Assembly: GCF_024763615.1 (NCBI RefSeq)
Contig: NW_026604516.1
Span: 156,465 to 220,464, forward strand
Source of the DNA: Phlebotomus papatasi
Taxonomy: Eukaryota; Arthropoda; Insecta; Diptera; Psychodidae
DNA length: 64,000 nt
Direction of reading: 5' to 3'
Numbering within the stretch: the stretch's first letter is position 1; each line of letters opens with the position of its first letter. Below, piece by piece: positions 50,762 through 60,166 of this stretch. The position numbers were made by a program, and so were the translations under genes. Under the pieces are notes generated by a model. The model did no database searches. It had not been told where the DNA came from and saw only the letters and a program-made list of their open reading frames with translations.

Positions 50762-51238
50762 ATGAACAGTATACAGATATCATCATGCCTACGAAAAAAC
50801 AAATACACAAGAAAAATATTCCGAGGTGTATTTCCAGTAGATCAACTACATCTATGTAGCATAAAGAAGCCAGCTTTGTTAGTCGTAAATACAGCTATAT
50901 CTACTCATCCTGGAAAACATTGGGTGGCAATATATCTTCCAAAGGGTAAAGGATTTGCTGAATTTTTTGACTCATATGGAAGATTTTTACATAACAAATA
51001 TTTTGAAGAATTTTTTAAGAGATTTTCAAATCTAAATAAGATACTGTTTAATGCGAGAATCCTTCAATCTGCTTTCTCCTCTGTATGCGGGTATTACTGT
51101 TGTGTGTATGCCGTGTATAGAGCGAAAGGAAAGTCAATGAATGATTTTATTAAAAATTTTTCTAATCGGCTACACGAAAACGACCGAAAAATTAGCGAAA
51201 TGTATTATGGATATTTTAAAAATCCTGTAAGAAGGTGA
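50762..51238 (+). CDS. Adenovirus-type cysteine protease (adenain-like, C5/Ulp1 fold)
   Basis: 158 residues from the ATG at 50762. The frame is open further upstream, but that part contains the TATA box, so this start is preferred. His53 in GKHWVAIYLP, Asp70 in EFFDSYG and Cys109 in SVCGYY form the expected His-Asp/Glu-Cys triad, with Gln102 in LQS at the oxyanion position. Length is slightly below the roughly 200 residues of adenovirus protease. In Polintons and adintoviruses this enzyme is thought to mature capsid and core proteins inside the particle. First gene of the element, all neighbours in the same direction. No defects seen. Confidence 0.9.
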   Translation: MNSIQISSCLRKNKYTRKIFRGVFPVDQLHLCSIKKPALLVVNTAISTHPGKHWVAIYLPKGKGFAEFFDSYGRFLHNKYFEEFFKRFSNLNKILFNARILQSAFSSVCGYYCCVYAVYRAKGKSMNDFIKNFSNRLHENDRKISEMYYGYFKNPVRR

Positions 51239-51250
51239 ATTCCAGTCAGT
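51214..51250 (+). promoter_or_regulatory. Possible promoter of the 51296 gene
   Basis: TTTTAAAAAT at 51214-51223 is about 33 bases before the adenine of TCAGT (51246-51250), a TATA-initiator spacing. The TATA-like part overlaps the end of the protease gene. ATG follows at 51296. Confidence 0.4.
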
Positions 51251-51295
51251 CGGATTTCGTTTCCTGAAAAGAACGCACCGGATTCATTACGAATC

Positions 51296-52120
51296 ATGAA
51301 GGATATCTTTGAAAACTTTGATATAGAGAAAAAACTGAAGCACTGGAAAAATGATATAGGGAAAAAGACTAATTCCTCAAAACGAAATAAGGATAAAAGG
51401 AGTTTCAAAAAAACTAATCATGATGTGAATATAGAGGCTCTGCTACTGGAAAATACAAAATCGTCTGAAAGTCCTACAACACCAAGATCCAGAAATACTG
51501 TTACTGTACTGCAAGGATATACCTATTTTTTAAACGCATGTTACACATCATTTGTGTCCATTGGCTTTTCTTCGGAGGATTTCTCACCAATTGTGCAAAT
51601 TTCCGCAAAAAACGGTCTCCTAGGAGTTGATTCTATTAGTTTCACCAGAGGTGCCTGGTCAAAAATTTACGCTAACAAGGAATTCATTGCCGAGCGGCTA
51701 AACACTTCTCAAAACATGGTCTCCGCAGATAATATTTTTATGAACATCAATAATAATAATAATATTAATGATAATGTAAAATTAGATTTCGCAGATTTAA
51801 ATAATACAAAATATATTGTTTTTACTCAAAATAATGTTACAGTGACTTTGACCAATAATGAATTTCAAAAATTAATGGATTTAAGTGATTTTTTTAACAC
51901 AACTCTGATTTATAATAACTCAGTTCAATATTTTATTAAAGAATATTGTTCGAGATATGCATCCTCATGCAAAAATTTAAATGTTAAAAGGATGGATTCC
52001 ACAGCGTACACATCACCTATGGAATCACGCCCCCCTATAAACTATTTTAGACTATTCCATGAGATACCTTATGTATATGAAAACATATCTTCTTATAATA
52101 TAGATACGCAGACAATATAA
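51296..52120 (+). CDS. Conserved-position Polinton protein of unknown function
   Basis: 274 residues. The first 60 are strongly basic and polar (KK, KR, NK). Two segments with similar pattern follow: one around GVDSISFTRGAWSKIY (about residues 113-130) and one around NNVTVTLTNNEFQKLM (about 180-200), each a beta-type run then an aromatic-containing helix. Between them is an Asn-rich linker. The C-terminal part has three Cys and a run of aromatic residues. No family was recognised with confidence. The basic head and paired segments would suit a nucleic-acid-binding or core protein, but that is speculation. It sits between protease and polymerase with its own possible promoter. Confidence 0.7.
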   Translation: MKDIFENFDIEKKLKHWKNDIGKKTNSSKRNKDKRSFKKTNHDVNIEALLLENTKSSESPTTPRSRNTVTVLQGYTYFLNACYTSFVSIGFSSEDFSPIVQISAKNGLLGVDSISFTRGAWSKIYANKEFIAERLNTSQNMVSADNIFMNINNNNNINDNVKLDFADLNNTKYIVFTQNNVTVTLTNNEFQKLMDLSDFFNTTLIYNNSVQYFIKEYCSRYASSCKNLNVKRMDSTAYTSPMESRPPINYFRLFHEIPYVYENISSYNIDTQTI

Positions 52121-52176
52121 ATATAAATACAATTAAAATGATGATATAACTAATATACATGTACCATATAATCCGT

Positions 52177-52182
52177 AATAAA
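52177..52182 (+). terminator. Polyadenylation signal candidate
   Basis: AATAAA 57 bases after the stop of the 51296 gene, in an AT-rich stretch. The rest of 52121-52393 holds no gene. Confidence 0.4.
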
Positions 52183-52393
52183 AAAGTGTGTATATTATAT
52201 AAATTAATATGTTTCACTTTCCTCAAAAGTTAGGGAGATGAAATTGCTGATCATGAATTTTTATCAAAAAAACATTCTTCTCATATTGCAATAAATTTCT
52301 ATTATGGGTAATCGCTTTTTCCATTGTGATTACTTCATCATTCTGTTTTCTTATTACTCTTGGTGAACAGCATAATATCGTATACTCGTGAAA

Positions 52394-55300
52394 ATGAGCA
52401 ATCCAACATTTTTGGAAGGTCTTCTGCTTGCAAATAAGACCCTCTCAACCTTGTTCAAAATTTTAAAAGAACCGAATTTAAAGTTTTATCAGGAAAATGT
52501 ATTAAACAAGATTGAATCGGTATTAAAAAATGGTGTAATAGTTTCTGATGAAGAGAAGATAAGATTAACCGGTGAAATATTATCCGTGGATGGAGATGTA
52601 ATTGCGTGCCACCGTATTCTAAAACTTCTATGGACTCGTAATGAAGGTAAAGAGATATAGAGAAATATTTTATTAATTATTTGTCTTTTATATAATCGGC
52701 AGATTTTTTTTAATATCACATTATTTTTGGCTTTTTCAGAGAATTCAGGGAATATCGACATGACTTCAGGATCTTCAAGATCAAATTTTACTTCATCATC
52801 AACGGTTTTGAATTCTGTACCATCCACCGCACCATGCACTACAAGCTCTGTACCATCTGCTGAAATACCTGTACTGCCAACACCATCCTCGTCAACATCA
52901 TCGTCAAGTTTGTCTCCACCAATGGCTGAAGAAATGCTACATCGTGAAAATGAACTTGAAAATTCACAAAAAGGAGAGGGTGAGTAGAAAGTTCACAGCA
53001 AAACAGAATTGATATAAATACTATCTCTATTTTTTTAATTTTATTTGCAGGGAATGATGATATTACAGCTAATCATAATGAACAGTTGGTTGAGGTTCTG
53101 GGTAGAGAAAAATCGTTTAATAAAAAATTCAGCGTGACCCAATTAGGAGTGAAATTCCGAATTCAAAGACCCAGTGGAGTAACAAACGGATTTGGGTGGC
53201 TGCATGATGCCTTTCAGGAAGTAATAAATATGATCACAGCTGAAGGAAATATTGGAGATAAAGCTGCTTTGGAACTACATCTCCCAGAAAAACCTGAAGT
53301 TAAAGCTATTTACAATGGACTCACTCCTATTGATGAGCTATCAGCAGATGTTCTTCTCAGCAGATTTGAAAAAGTAAATCAAAGCAATGCGTCATTTGGA
53401 GTCGCTGACGTATTGCTTATTACAGCCGCAATTGTGCACATGAAGCAGGGCCGTGGACGAAATAAAATTGTTCACATGAATTCAGGCGAAATTAGAAGGT
53501 ATACTTAAATAACATTCTCTTATTCGAAATCATGCATAAATGTCTTTTAGATTCAAGAAATACAGCGTCATCGATCCTGGAGCAGAGGAATTCTGTCTTC
53601 CCATAGCTATCCTTTTTGGGAGAGTGTTAAATATGAAAAATTCGGAACGCAGTAAGAGAACTCTACTCAGTTGGAGACGTTACAGTGCAAAATTAAGGAT
53701 TCAAGCTGTAAATTTGGTTAAGGTATGCGGAGGGGTAATAAACCCTAAAGGTGAATATGACAATAACTTCATTTCATTGTTTAATACTAAGTTCCCTAAA
53801 TATTTAATAACTGTGTATAACAATGTGAGTGATTGTAAAAGTATCACATATAAAACACAAAAAACAGATCTAAATTCGTCTAACCGTATAAATTTATTTT
53901 TCAATGAGAAAGAAAGACATTACTTTTGCATTAGCAATGTAAAGTCTTTTTTCAATTTTAGAAAACAATGTGATGTATGTGATGTTCTTTATAATTGCGA
54001 TCATAGATGTCCTGGGCGTTGTACTTTTTGTAATCGTGAACCGCCGTGTCCATTTGTTCAATTCCTCAAAAAGTGTAATGATTGTAATCGAGAATTTCGT
54101 GGGGATCAATGTTACAACTACCACAAAGTAAATAACACTTGTAATACATTTAAAATATGTGTAACTTGTGACACATTTTACAAAGTTACAAAGTATCATA
54201 AATGTAATACTTCTAAGTGTTATATTTGCGGTAATTTTGTTGAAAAACCCCACTACTGCTACATTCAGAGTTTTAAAAAAGATCCTCCACAACGTTTTCA
54301 AATTATTTTTTATGATTTTGAAAGTCAGTTTCTCGACGAAGGGCAAGGGTTTTACCGCCATTCACCAAACTTATGTGTGACAAATATTGTTTGTCACCTA
54401 TGTTATGAGTCAAACTCATTTCCTGCAGATTGCCCGAATTGCAATCCCTTTGAAAATATTTTTAATAATGATGATAATACGAGTTGTGTATCAAAATTTG
54501 TAAATTTTGTATTAAAGTTCCGTCTATGGCCTGTTGTGGCAATTGCCCATAATGCAAAAGGATATGATTCGCAATTCATCCTTGAGGAATTGTGTAAGAG
54601 AAATATAAGCATTAAACCTATTATGGTAGGGCGAAAAATTCTTTGCATTTCTCTTGATAATATAAAATTCATAGATTCAATAGCATTCATTCCTCTTGCA
54701 TTGTCAAAATTTAGCGCGAGTTTCGGACTAAAGGATTGCAATAAAGGCGAATATCCGTATAAATTTAACAGGCCAGAAAATGAGAACTATATTGGAACTT
54801 TTCCTCCAATAGAATATTATCCTATCGATAGCATGTCGTCGGAAAAATATTCTAAATTTGTTGAATGGTATGATGAAAATAAACACAAACCATTTAACAA
54901 TAAGGAGGAACTCATCAAATATTGTCAACAAGACGTACATATCCTTCGCGCGGGCTGTCTGAACTTCATGATTTCCTTTTTGGACACTACAGGTATAAAT
55001 CCTTTTCTACAAGCAATAACAATCGCGGATTCTGTTATGAAAGCATATAGGAAAAATTATTTAAGGGAAAATACGTTAGGTATTACTCCCAAAAATAATT
55101 ATAACTCGAACTTTATCCATTTTCAAAGTAAAATAGGTCTTAAATGGCTGATTTTTAAAAAACAAACTTTTCCAAATTTGCGGTATGAAGAAAAAATTAA
55201 ATACACCAATCTAATTGTTGACGGATTTGATGAGAGTTCAAATACTGTATTTGAATTTTTTGGCTGCTTTTATCACGGACATACGTGTTTGCAGAATCGA

Positions 55301-56872
55301 GAGTATCAGTGCAGCAGAGACCCGCTGGATACATTGAAAAATCGATATGAAGTGACAAAGCATAGGTTACAAAAATTAAAAAGTCTGGGCTACAAAATTG
55401 AATTTGCATGGGAATGTGAATTTCGTAAGTCTCTTAAATGTGATGATGCGTTAAATAATTTGATCGAAAATAATCGTGAAATTATTAACGCAGGATTTGA
55501 TTTAAGATCAGCAATATATGGTGGCCGTACAGAAGTGTTTAAACTATATTGTAAAGCTCAGCCTGGGGACAAAATGTATTATTACGATTTTACATCTTTG
55601 TACCCCTGGGCAAATAAATATACTAAATATTTTCTGGGACATCCTACCATAATTCGAGATTTCACAGACCCATGCGAGATTCTGTGTCATGATGGTGTTG
55701 CGAAGTGTAGAATTTTACCTCCACGTTGTCTTTATTTACCAGTTTTGCCATATCGGTGCAATAATAGGTTAACCTTTCCTCTGTGCGCTATGTGTGTATT
55801 AGAAAAAGCCGATCTAGATGAGTGCACACATAGTGACAATGAACGATCACTTCTAGGGTATTGGTCATTGGATGAAATCAGACTTGCAATTGATAACGGC
55901 TACACGATTCTTGAATCTCTAGAATTATGGTCATATAAACCAATTCAATACGACCGTGATTCAGGAGAAAAGGGGTTATTTGCGGATTACGTAGATAATT
56001 TCCTAAAGATAAAGCAAGAATCTAGTGGCTGGCCTGAAAATTGTGAGTCTGAGGCATCTAAAGAACAGTATCTAGAGAATTATCTTCTTCGAGAGGGGAT
56101 AAAACTCAATGAAGAGAATATTACCCTTAACAAAGGACGCAGAAGTTTAGCTAAACTTATGCTGAATAGTTTGTGGGGTAAGTTCATTCAGAGGGAGGAT
56201 CTGAAAGTAACAGAGATCTGTAGTTCGCAGGCAGAACTTATGAAATTTGTCACAAATGAAGGCATCGAAGTACACCAACTATATCTTTGTGGTCCTGATA
56301 AAATATTTGTCACATGGTCGCATATAAATGAGAATATACCTGAATCTAAGTACATAAATTTAGGTGTTGGAATCTGCACCACTACAAATGCTAGAATAGC
56401 ATTATATAAGGCTTTATCTATGGTTGGGAAAAATGTCTTATATTGTGATACAGATTCCATCATATACTTGGTACCAAATGGCGAGGAAAATCCTTTAACA
56501 GTCGGTTCATTTTTAGGGGAATTGACAGATGAGATACAGTCATACGGTGAGGGATCGTATATAGACGAATATGTTGCTACGGGTCCAAAATCATATGGTA
56601 TCCGTATTTTCAATCCTAGTACAGGTACACATTCTTATAAAGTTGTCTTTAAGGGTATCAGTATGAACCGGCATGTGGAGGAGAAGGTTAATTTTGATAC
56701 ACTTAAAGAACTTGTTAATGGTGGAGATCCTATAGAGATTAGATATACGGATACTATATTTAGAGATAAACAATTCCACATGTCGTCTGGTCCATCGTCT
56801 AAAACAGCTAAGTTCACACATAATAAACGTCGCTGTGTACAGAATTATGATACATTGCCATATGGATATTAA
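52394..56872 (+). CDS. polB: Protein-primed family-B DNA polymerase, four exons
   Basis: Exons 52394-52646, 52740-52979, 53051-53498 and 53551-56872 keep one frame (phases 1, 1, 2), giving about 1420 residues. Exon 1 starts at an ATG (the GTG two codons earlier is not needed). Exon 2 is Ser/Thr/Pro-rich. Exon 3 carries the conserved Polinton N-terminal region (SFNKKF to the QSN and RGRNK segments), whose usual continuation is the start of exon 4 (VIDPGAEEFCLPIAI). Exon 4 contains a Cys/His-rich block (53970-54260); exonuclease motifs FYDFES (Asp 54314, Glu 54320), HNAKGYD (54548-54568) and YCQQD (54920-54934); polymerase motif A DFTSLYP (Asp 55586); motif B around LNSLWGKF; and motif C CDTDS (Asp 56447 and 56453). 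It replicates the element by protein priming. All catalytic residues are present and no break was seen. Confidence 0.85.
52647..52739 (+). other. polB intron 1 (93 bp, predicted)
   Basis: Donor AAG|GTAAAG, pyrimidine-rich acceptor CTTTTTCAG|A. Without splicing the frame stops after five codons. Phase 1. Confidence 0.75.
52980..53050 (+). other. polB intron 2 (71 bp, predicted)
   Basis: Donor GAG|GTGAGT followed directly by an in-frame stop; acceptor TTATTTGCAG|G. Phase 1. Confidence 0.8.
53499..53550 (+). other. polB intron 3 (52 bp, predicted)
   Basis: Donor AAG|GTATAC, acceptor TGTCTTTTAG|A. Short, near the lower limit for insect introns. Its removal unites the two halves of a conserved polymerase region. 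Phase 2. Confidence 0.8.
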
Positions 56873-57032
56873 CATATTGTTATATACAGTTATATAAATA
56901 TTTAATTTAAAATTAAGAATTAGTTGTATTTTCGTATATATTTATTTATTTATTTGAGGTCTACTTATGTATGGAGTGATTTACACTTTTGTAAAAATGA
57001 AATGTAAAATATTATTGACAGTCCATGTGTAC

Positions 57033-57055
57033 AATAAAATTGGATTTTTAATAAA
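57033..57055 (+). terminator. Two polyadenylation signals after polB
   Basis: AATAAA at 57033-57038 and 57050-57055, about 160 bases after the polB stop. Remaining sequence of 56873-57173 is AT-rich non-coding plus the ATPase promoter. Confidence 0.5.
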
Positions 57056-57121
57056 AATAATCTGTGTTGAAGTCTTACTATGAATTTTTTAATTTCTTTT
57101 GTTTAGATTCTCCTCAAATAC

Positions 57122-57130
57122 TATAAATAG
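57122..57130 (+). promoter_or_regulatory. TATA box of the ATPase gene
   Basis: TATAAATAG, 44 bases before the ATPase ATG, identical to the boxes at 50728 and 61242. The initiator is weak (TTATT with A at 57154, 32 bases downstream). Confidence 0.55.
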
Positions 57131-57173
57131 ATGATCAAAATCTGACTCTGTTTATTGTAATACTGGTATCGAT

Positions 57174-57905
57174 ATGACACTTTTGAAATTTCCTGTACCC
57201 TTTTCTATAATACTCGCTGGTCCTTCAGGATGCGGTAAATCTACTTTCGCTCATAATATTCTAAACAACTTACAGAACCTAACTGATACTAAATTTTCAA
57301 AAATAATATGGTGTTTTTCAGAAAATGGAAGTGTAGGTAATCTTCCAAAATTAGAAAATCTCGAAGTTTTCAGTGGAATACCTGATAATATAGGAAATGA
57401 TTCAGAACACAAAACCCCTAAACTTATTGTTATTGATGATTTAATGACAAGTAAAGAGTATGAGCCAAAAATTTGCGATTTGTTTATCAAAGAATCACAT
57501 CATAGGAATATATCCATAATATTTATTTGTCAGAATATATTCTACCAATCGAGATTTGCACGTACGATTAGTTTAAATTCGAAATACTTAACAGTATTTC
57601 GAAATGTCCGTGATAAATCACAATTTATGCCTTTAGCTAGACAACTGCATCCTGAAAATCCTGTTGAACTTTTGAACATATATAAAGAATGTACTTCCAA
57701 GCCTTATGGTTATTTATTTATAGATCTTAATCAGGAAACGCCGGATGCTTTAAGATTTCGTACCAATATTTTTGATGATAATTTTGCAACTTGTTTTTGT
57801 ACATCTGAGCAATTAAATTTACTCCCTAGGTATAGAGAAGATGAAACAGAAAGCAAAGAATTTCAAACGATTGGTGGAGAACAGGCATATGTTGTTTATA
57901 CTTAA
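57174..57905 (+). CDS. FtsK/HerA-type genome-packaging ATPase (A32-like)
   Basis: 243 residues. Walker A GPSGCGKST at residues 16-24, Walker B KLIVIDDL at 83-90, and a polar CQN motif after a beta strand (about residues 120-122) as in the A32 class. Length and layout match the packaging ATPases shared by Polintons, adintoviruses and other viruses with double-jelly-roll capsids, which drive genome entry into the preformed capsid. Own TATA box upstream; its 3' end overlaps the next gene by 65 bases. No defect seen. Confidence 0.92.
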   Translation: MTLLKFPVPFSIILAGPSGCGKSTFAHNILNNLQNLTDTKFSKIIWCFSENGSVGNLPKLENLEVFSGIPDNIGNDSEHKTPKLIVIDDLMTSKEYEPKICDLFIKESHHRNISIIFICQNIFYQSRFARTISLNSKYLTVFRNVRDKSQFMPLARQLHPENPVELLNIYKECTSKPYGYLFIDLNQETPDALRFRTNIFDDNFATCFCTSEQLNLLPRYREDETESKEFQTIGGEQAYVVYT

Positions 57906-58191
57906 AGACGCCAGTCCTAAACTGCGAAAGTCCATATTACAAAATTGTAATTTTTCAACTATCAAGGCTATCCAGGAAATTGCTCACAATATTTTAATAG
58001 GAAACCATGAAGTCACTTCAAAATGCTTTAACACTCTAAAAAGGTATAAAAAGGATTTGAGAAAATTTGTATGTTCAAAGTCATCGGGATGCTCGAAGAG
58101 AAAAATAGTTGTACAAAAAGGTGGTTTTGTGCCATTATTAATATCTTCAGTTTTATCAGGTATTATTGGAAAAATATTATCACAAAAATGA
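57841..58191 (+). CDS. Small basic protein with hydrophobic Gly tail (possible adenovirus pX-like core protein)
   Basis: 116 residues from ATG 57841; a second Met at 57889 is an alternative start and would shorten the overlap with the ATPase. The core (ASPKLRKSILQ, EIAHNILIG, LKRYKKDLRKF) is a helix-rich pattern commonly seen as a small gene in Polintons and adintoviruses. The C-terminus has basic residues followed by GGFVPLLISSVLSG, a Gly-Gly plus hydrophobic stretch resembling the precursor of adenovirus core protein X. The pX comparison is tentative. Its stop overlaps the next ATG as ATGA (58188-58191). Confidence 0.75.
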   Translation: MKQKAKNFKRLVENRHMLFILKDASPKLRKSILQNCNFSTIKAIQEIAHNILIGNHEVTSKCFNTLKRYKKDLRKFVCSKSSGCSKRKIVVQKGGFVPLLISSVLSGIIGKILSQK

Positions 58192-59084
58192 ATTTAAACA
58201 TGAAGAAAGATAAAATTAAACGTATGATACTTGTATCACAGGAAGTGTTTGAGAATTTAAAACACCTTTTAAATTTTGATAAGACTTTAAATAACTTTGA
58301 TCAGGAGATTTATCGGATATTAAAAGATAAAAACTTGAATGATACACAAAAATGGTATAGATATAGACAATCGCTTATAAGGCAATCTGAAAGTTATCGA
58401 AGAAAACAAAAATTACCATCGAAACATCATATGGAATTATATGAATCAAAGCCAGGCGAACCTATTAAAAGATTTTCTAGGAAATACCCTCAAACAAATA
58501 TGGGCACTCAAACAAAATATATATTTAAAACTGATAGGTCCACGGAAATGTCACCTTTGAAAGAAAAACCTGTTAGAAAAAATTTGGATGAGTTGATTTT
58601 TGAAAGTGCTGACAACGGTGTGGACACAGTTGATAGCGATAATCAAATTGATGACGATATTTCCCCACCTGAAGCCGAAATATATTCAGATGATACAATT
58701 GATGAGGATCCTGAGGAATTGATTCCCGCTGAGGAATTTAATGGATTACCGACAGATGTTCAGCAAAATTTCAAAAAAAAAGCAAATGAATATATTAGAC
58801 ATTCTCCGAGTGCAAAAGATGTACCGTCAGCAATAGGTATTTTAGGAGAAGATGGAACTGTGTATCATATATCAACGGACATTGTAAAGAAACGTATTTC
58901 TACTTTACGACCTAGTTCAAAAACCCATGTTAAAACAGCTACAAAAGAAAGAACACGAAAATATTTAAGCAGATCAACGAAACAGCCCGTGCAGACATTG
59001 TTAAACTTTCCTGCAAAGAAACCTAGAGTGAGAAAGGATAATACTACCACCAAGTCTAGTGTAAAAAGGGACATGATAGAATAA
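58188..59084 (+). CDS. Acidic-centred Polinton protein of unknown function
   Basis: 298 residues from the ATG that overlaps the preceding stop; the frame is open further upstream but inside the previous gene. The N-terminus is helical and basic (KWYRYRQSL, YRRKQK), the middle strongly acidic (about residues 145-190, DSDNQIDDD, DDTIDEDPEE), followed by GILGEDGTVYHI and a Lys/Arg/Ser/Thr-rich tail. A protein of this build usually lies next to the integrase or packaging genes in Polintons; function is not known to me. The tail suggests nucleic-acid binding. The integrase frame opens 25 bases before its stop. Confidence 0.75.
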   Translation: MNLNMKKDKIKRMILVSQEVFENLKHLLNFDKTLNNFDQEIYRILKDKNLNDTQKWYRYRQSLIRQSESYRRKQKLPSKHHMELYESKPGEPIKRFSRKYPQTNMGTQTKYIFKTDRSTEMSPLKEKPVRKNLDELIFESADNGVDTVDSDNQIDDDISPPEAEIYSDDTIDEDPEELIPAEEFNGLPTDVQQNFKKKANEYIRHSPSAKDVPSAIGILGEDGTVYHISTDIVKKRISTLRPSSKTHVKTATKERTRKYLSRSTKQPVQTLLNFPAKKPRVRKDNTTTKSSVKRDMIE

Positions 59085-60166
59085 ATGATTTATACACTAA
59101 TTTAAAAAGTCCATATTTGTACGCAACTCCTGGTAAATTATATAAACGTTTAAGAAGAGAAAATGTCTCTCAACGAGATATAACTGATTATCTTCAGAAT
59201 CAAGATTCTTACACGTTACATTTTCCAGTGATTAAAAATTTTAAAAGAAATCAATACCGCGTATTTAACATTGATGAGCTATGGGAAATTGATCTATGTG
59301 ATATGAAACATATTAAAAAAGTAAATAATGATCATTCATTTATTTTGACAGTGATCGATGTATTTTCTAAATTTGCATTTGCTAGACCTCTTAAAACTAA
59401 ATCAGCAAGAGATGTCACAAACGCCTTTTCTAACATATTGAAAACTAGCGGTAGAATTCCCGAAATTGTTCAATCAGATAATGGAAAGGAGTTTAGGAAT
59501 AGCTCTTTCAGTAATTTGTTGTTATCTAATAATATAAAACAATATTTTTCTTACAACCCAACGCTGAAATGTGCTGTTGTGGAGAGATTTAATAGAACAT
59601 TAAAACAGCTTATGTATAAGTATTTTACTCATAGAAATACGAAGCGTTACATAAATGTATTGCAAGACCTCTTGAATGTATATAACAACACTGTTCATTC
59701 AACTATTAAAATGAAACCAGCTGATGTGACAGATCATCATATTTCCATTTTGAATAAGATTTATAAGAAAAGACACGATAAATTGTTGTCCGAAATTAAA
59801 ACTAAGCCAAAATTATTGAAAAAGAATGACCTTGTACGCGTAGCAAAACCAAAGACACATTTTGATAGGGGTTTTGAGCAAAGATGGACAGAGGAAAAAT
59901 TCCATGTTGATACTGTAATAAAGAAAACACCTTATTATTTATATACCATGAGAGATTTTAAAAATACCCCTATTACAGGTAGATTTTATGCAAAGCAGTT
60001 ACAAAAAGTTAAAAGCGATCTTCCCCCAATCGAGAAAGTTATAAAAACCAAAGGGCTAGGGAAAGATCTTCAGTACCTTGTGAGATTTGCTAATGACATC
60101 CCTGATAAGTGGATAAGCAAAAAAGAAATTACACAACATTATGGGGTCTCTGACAAGAGCAAATGA
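59060..60166 (+). CDS. Retroviral-type (DDE) integrase with chromodomain-like C-terminus
   Basis: The frame is open from 59060, but has no ATG before the catalytic core; the first in-frame Met follows the first catalytic Asp. The segment before the core (LYTNLKSP, GKLYKRL) is conserved in Polinton integrases, so translation must begin earlier by splicing, by a -1 shift from the upstream gene, or at a non-ATG codon. Core: Asp of WEIDLCDM (59291), Asp of QSDNGKEF and Glu of VVERFNRTLK. C-terminus: basic segment, then LPPIEKVIKTK and LVRFANDIPDKWISKKEI, a chromodomain-like pattern. It inserts the linear genome, giving short target duplications. Overlaps the next gene by 26 bases. Confidence 0.9.
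   Translation, partial: CKKGHDRINDLYTNLKSPYLYATPGKLYKRLRRENVSQRDITDYLQNQDSYTLHFPVIKNFKRNQYRVFNIDELWEIDLCDMKHIKKVNNDHSFILTVIDVFSKFAFARPLKTKSARDVTNAFSNILKTSGRIPEIVQSDNGKEFRNSSFSNLLLSNNIKQYFSYNPTLKCAVVERFNRTLKQLMYKYFTHRNTKRYINVLQDLLNVYNNTVHSTIKMKPADVTDHHISILNKIYKKRHDKLLSEIKTKPKLLKKNDLVRVAKPKTHFDRGFEQRWTEEKFHVDTVIKKTPYYLYTMRDFKNTPITGRFYAKQLQKVKSDLPPIEKVIKTKGLGKDLQYLVRFANDIPDKWISKKEITQHYGVSDKSK

Noticed and set aside
51205..51408. Minus-strand 67-codon frame across the protease/unknown gene boundary
   Set aside because: No family, antisense to two supported genes and to the promoter between them.
53086..53508. Separate 140-residue gene upstream of polB
   Set aside because: Lacks an ATG at its start, and is better explained as exon 3 of polB because splice sites on both sides keep the frame and its sequence type belongs to the polymerase N-terminus.
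53701..54361. Minus-strand frames inside polB, and similar ones at 54403-54940 and 56188-56875
   Set aside because: Antisense shadows of the polymerase gene in AT-rich DNA, rich in I/F/K, with no motif.
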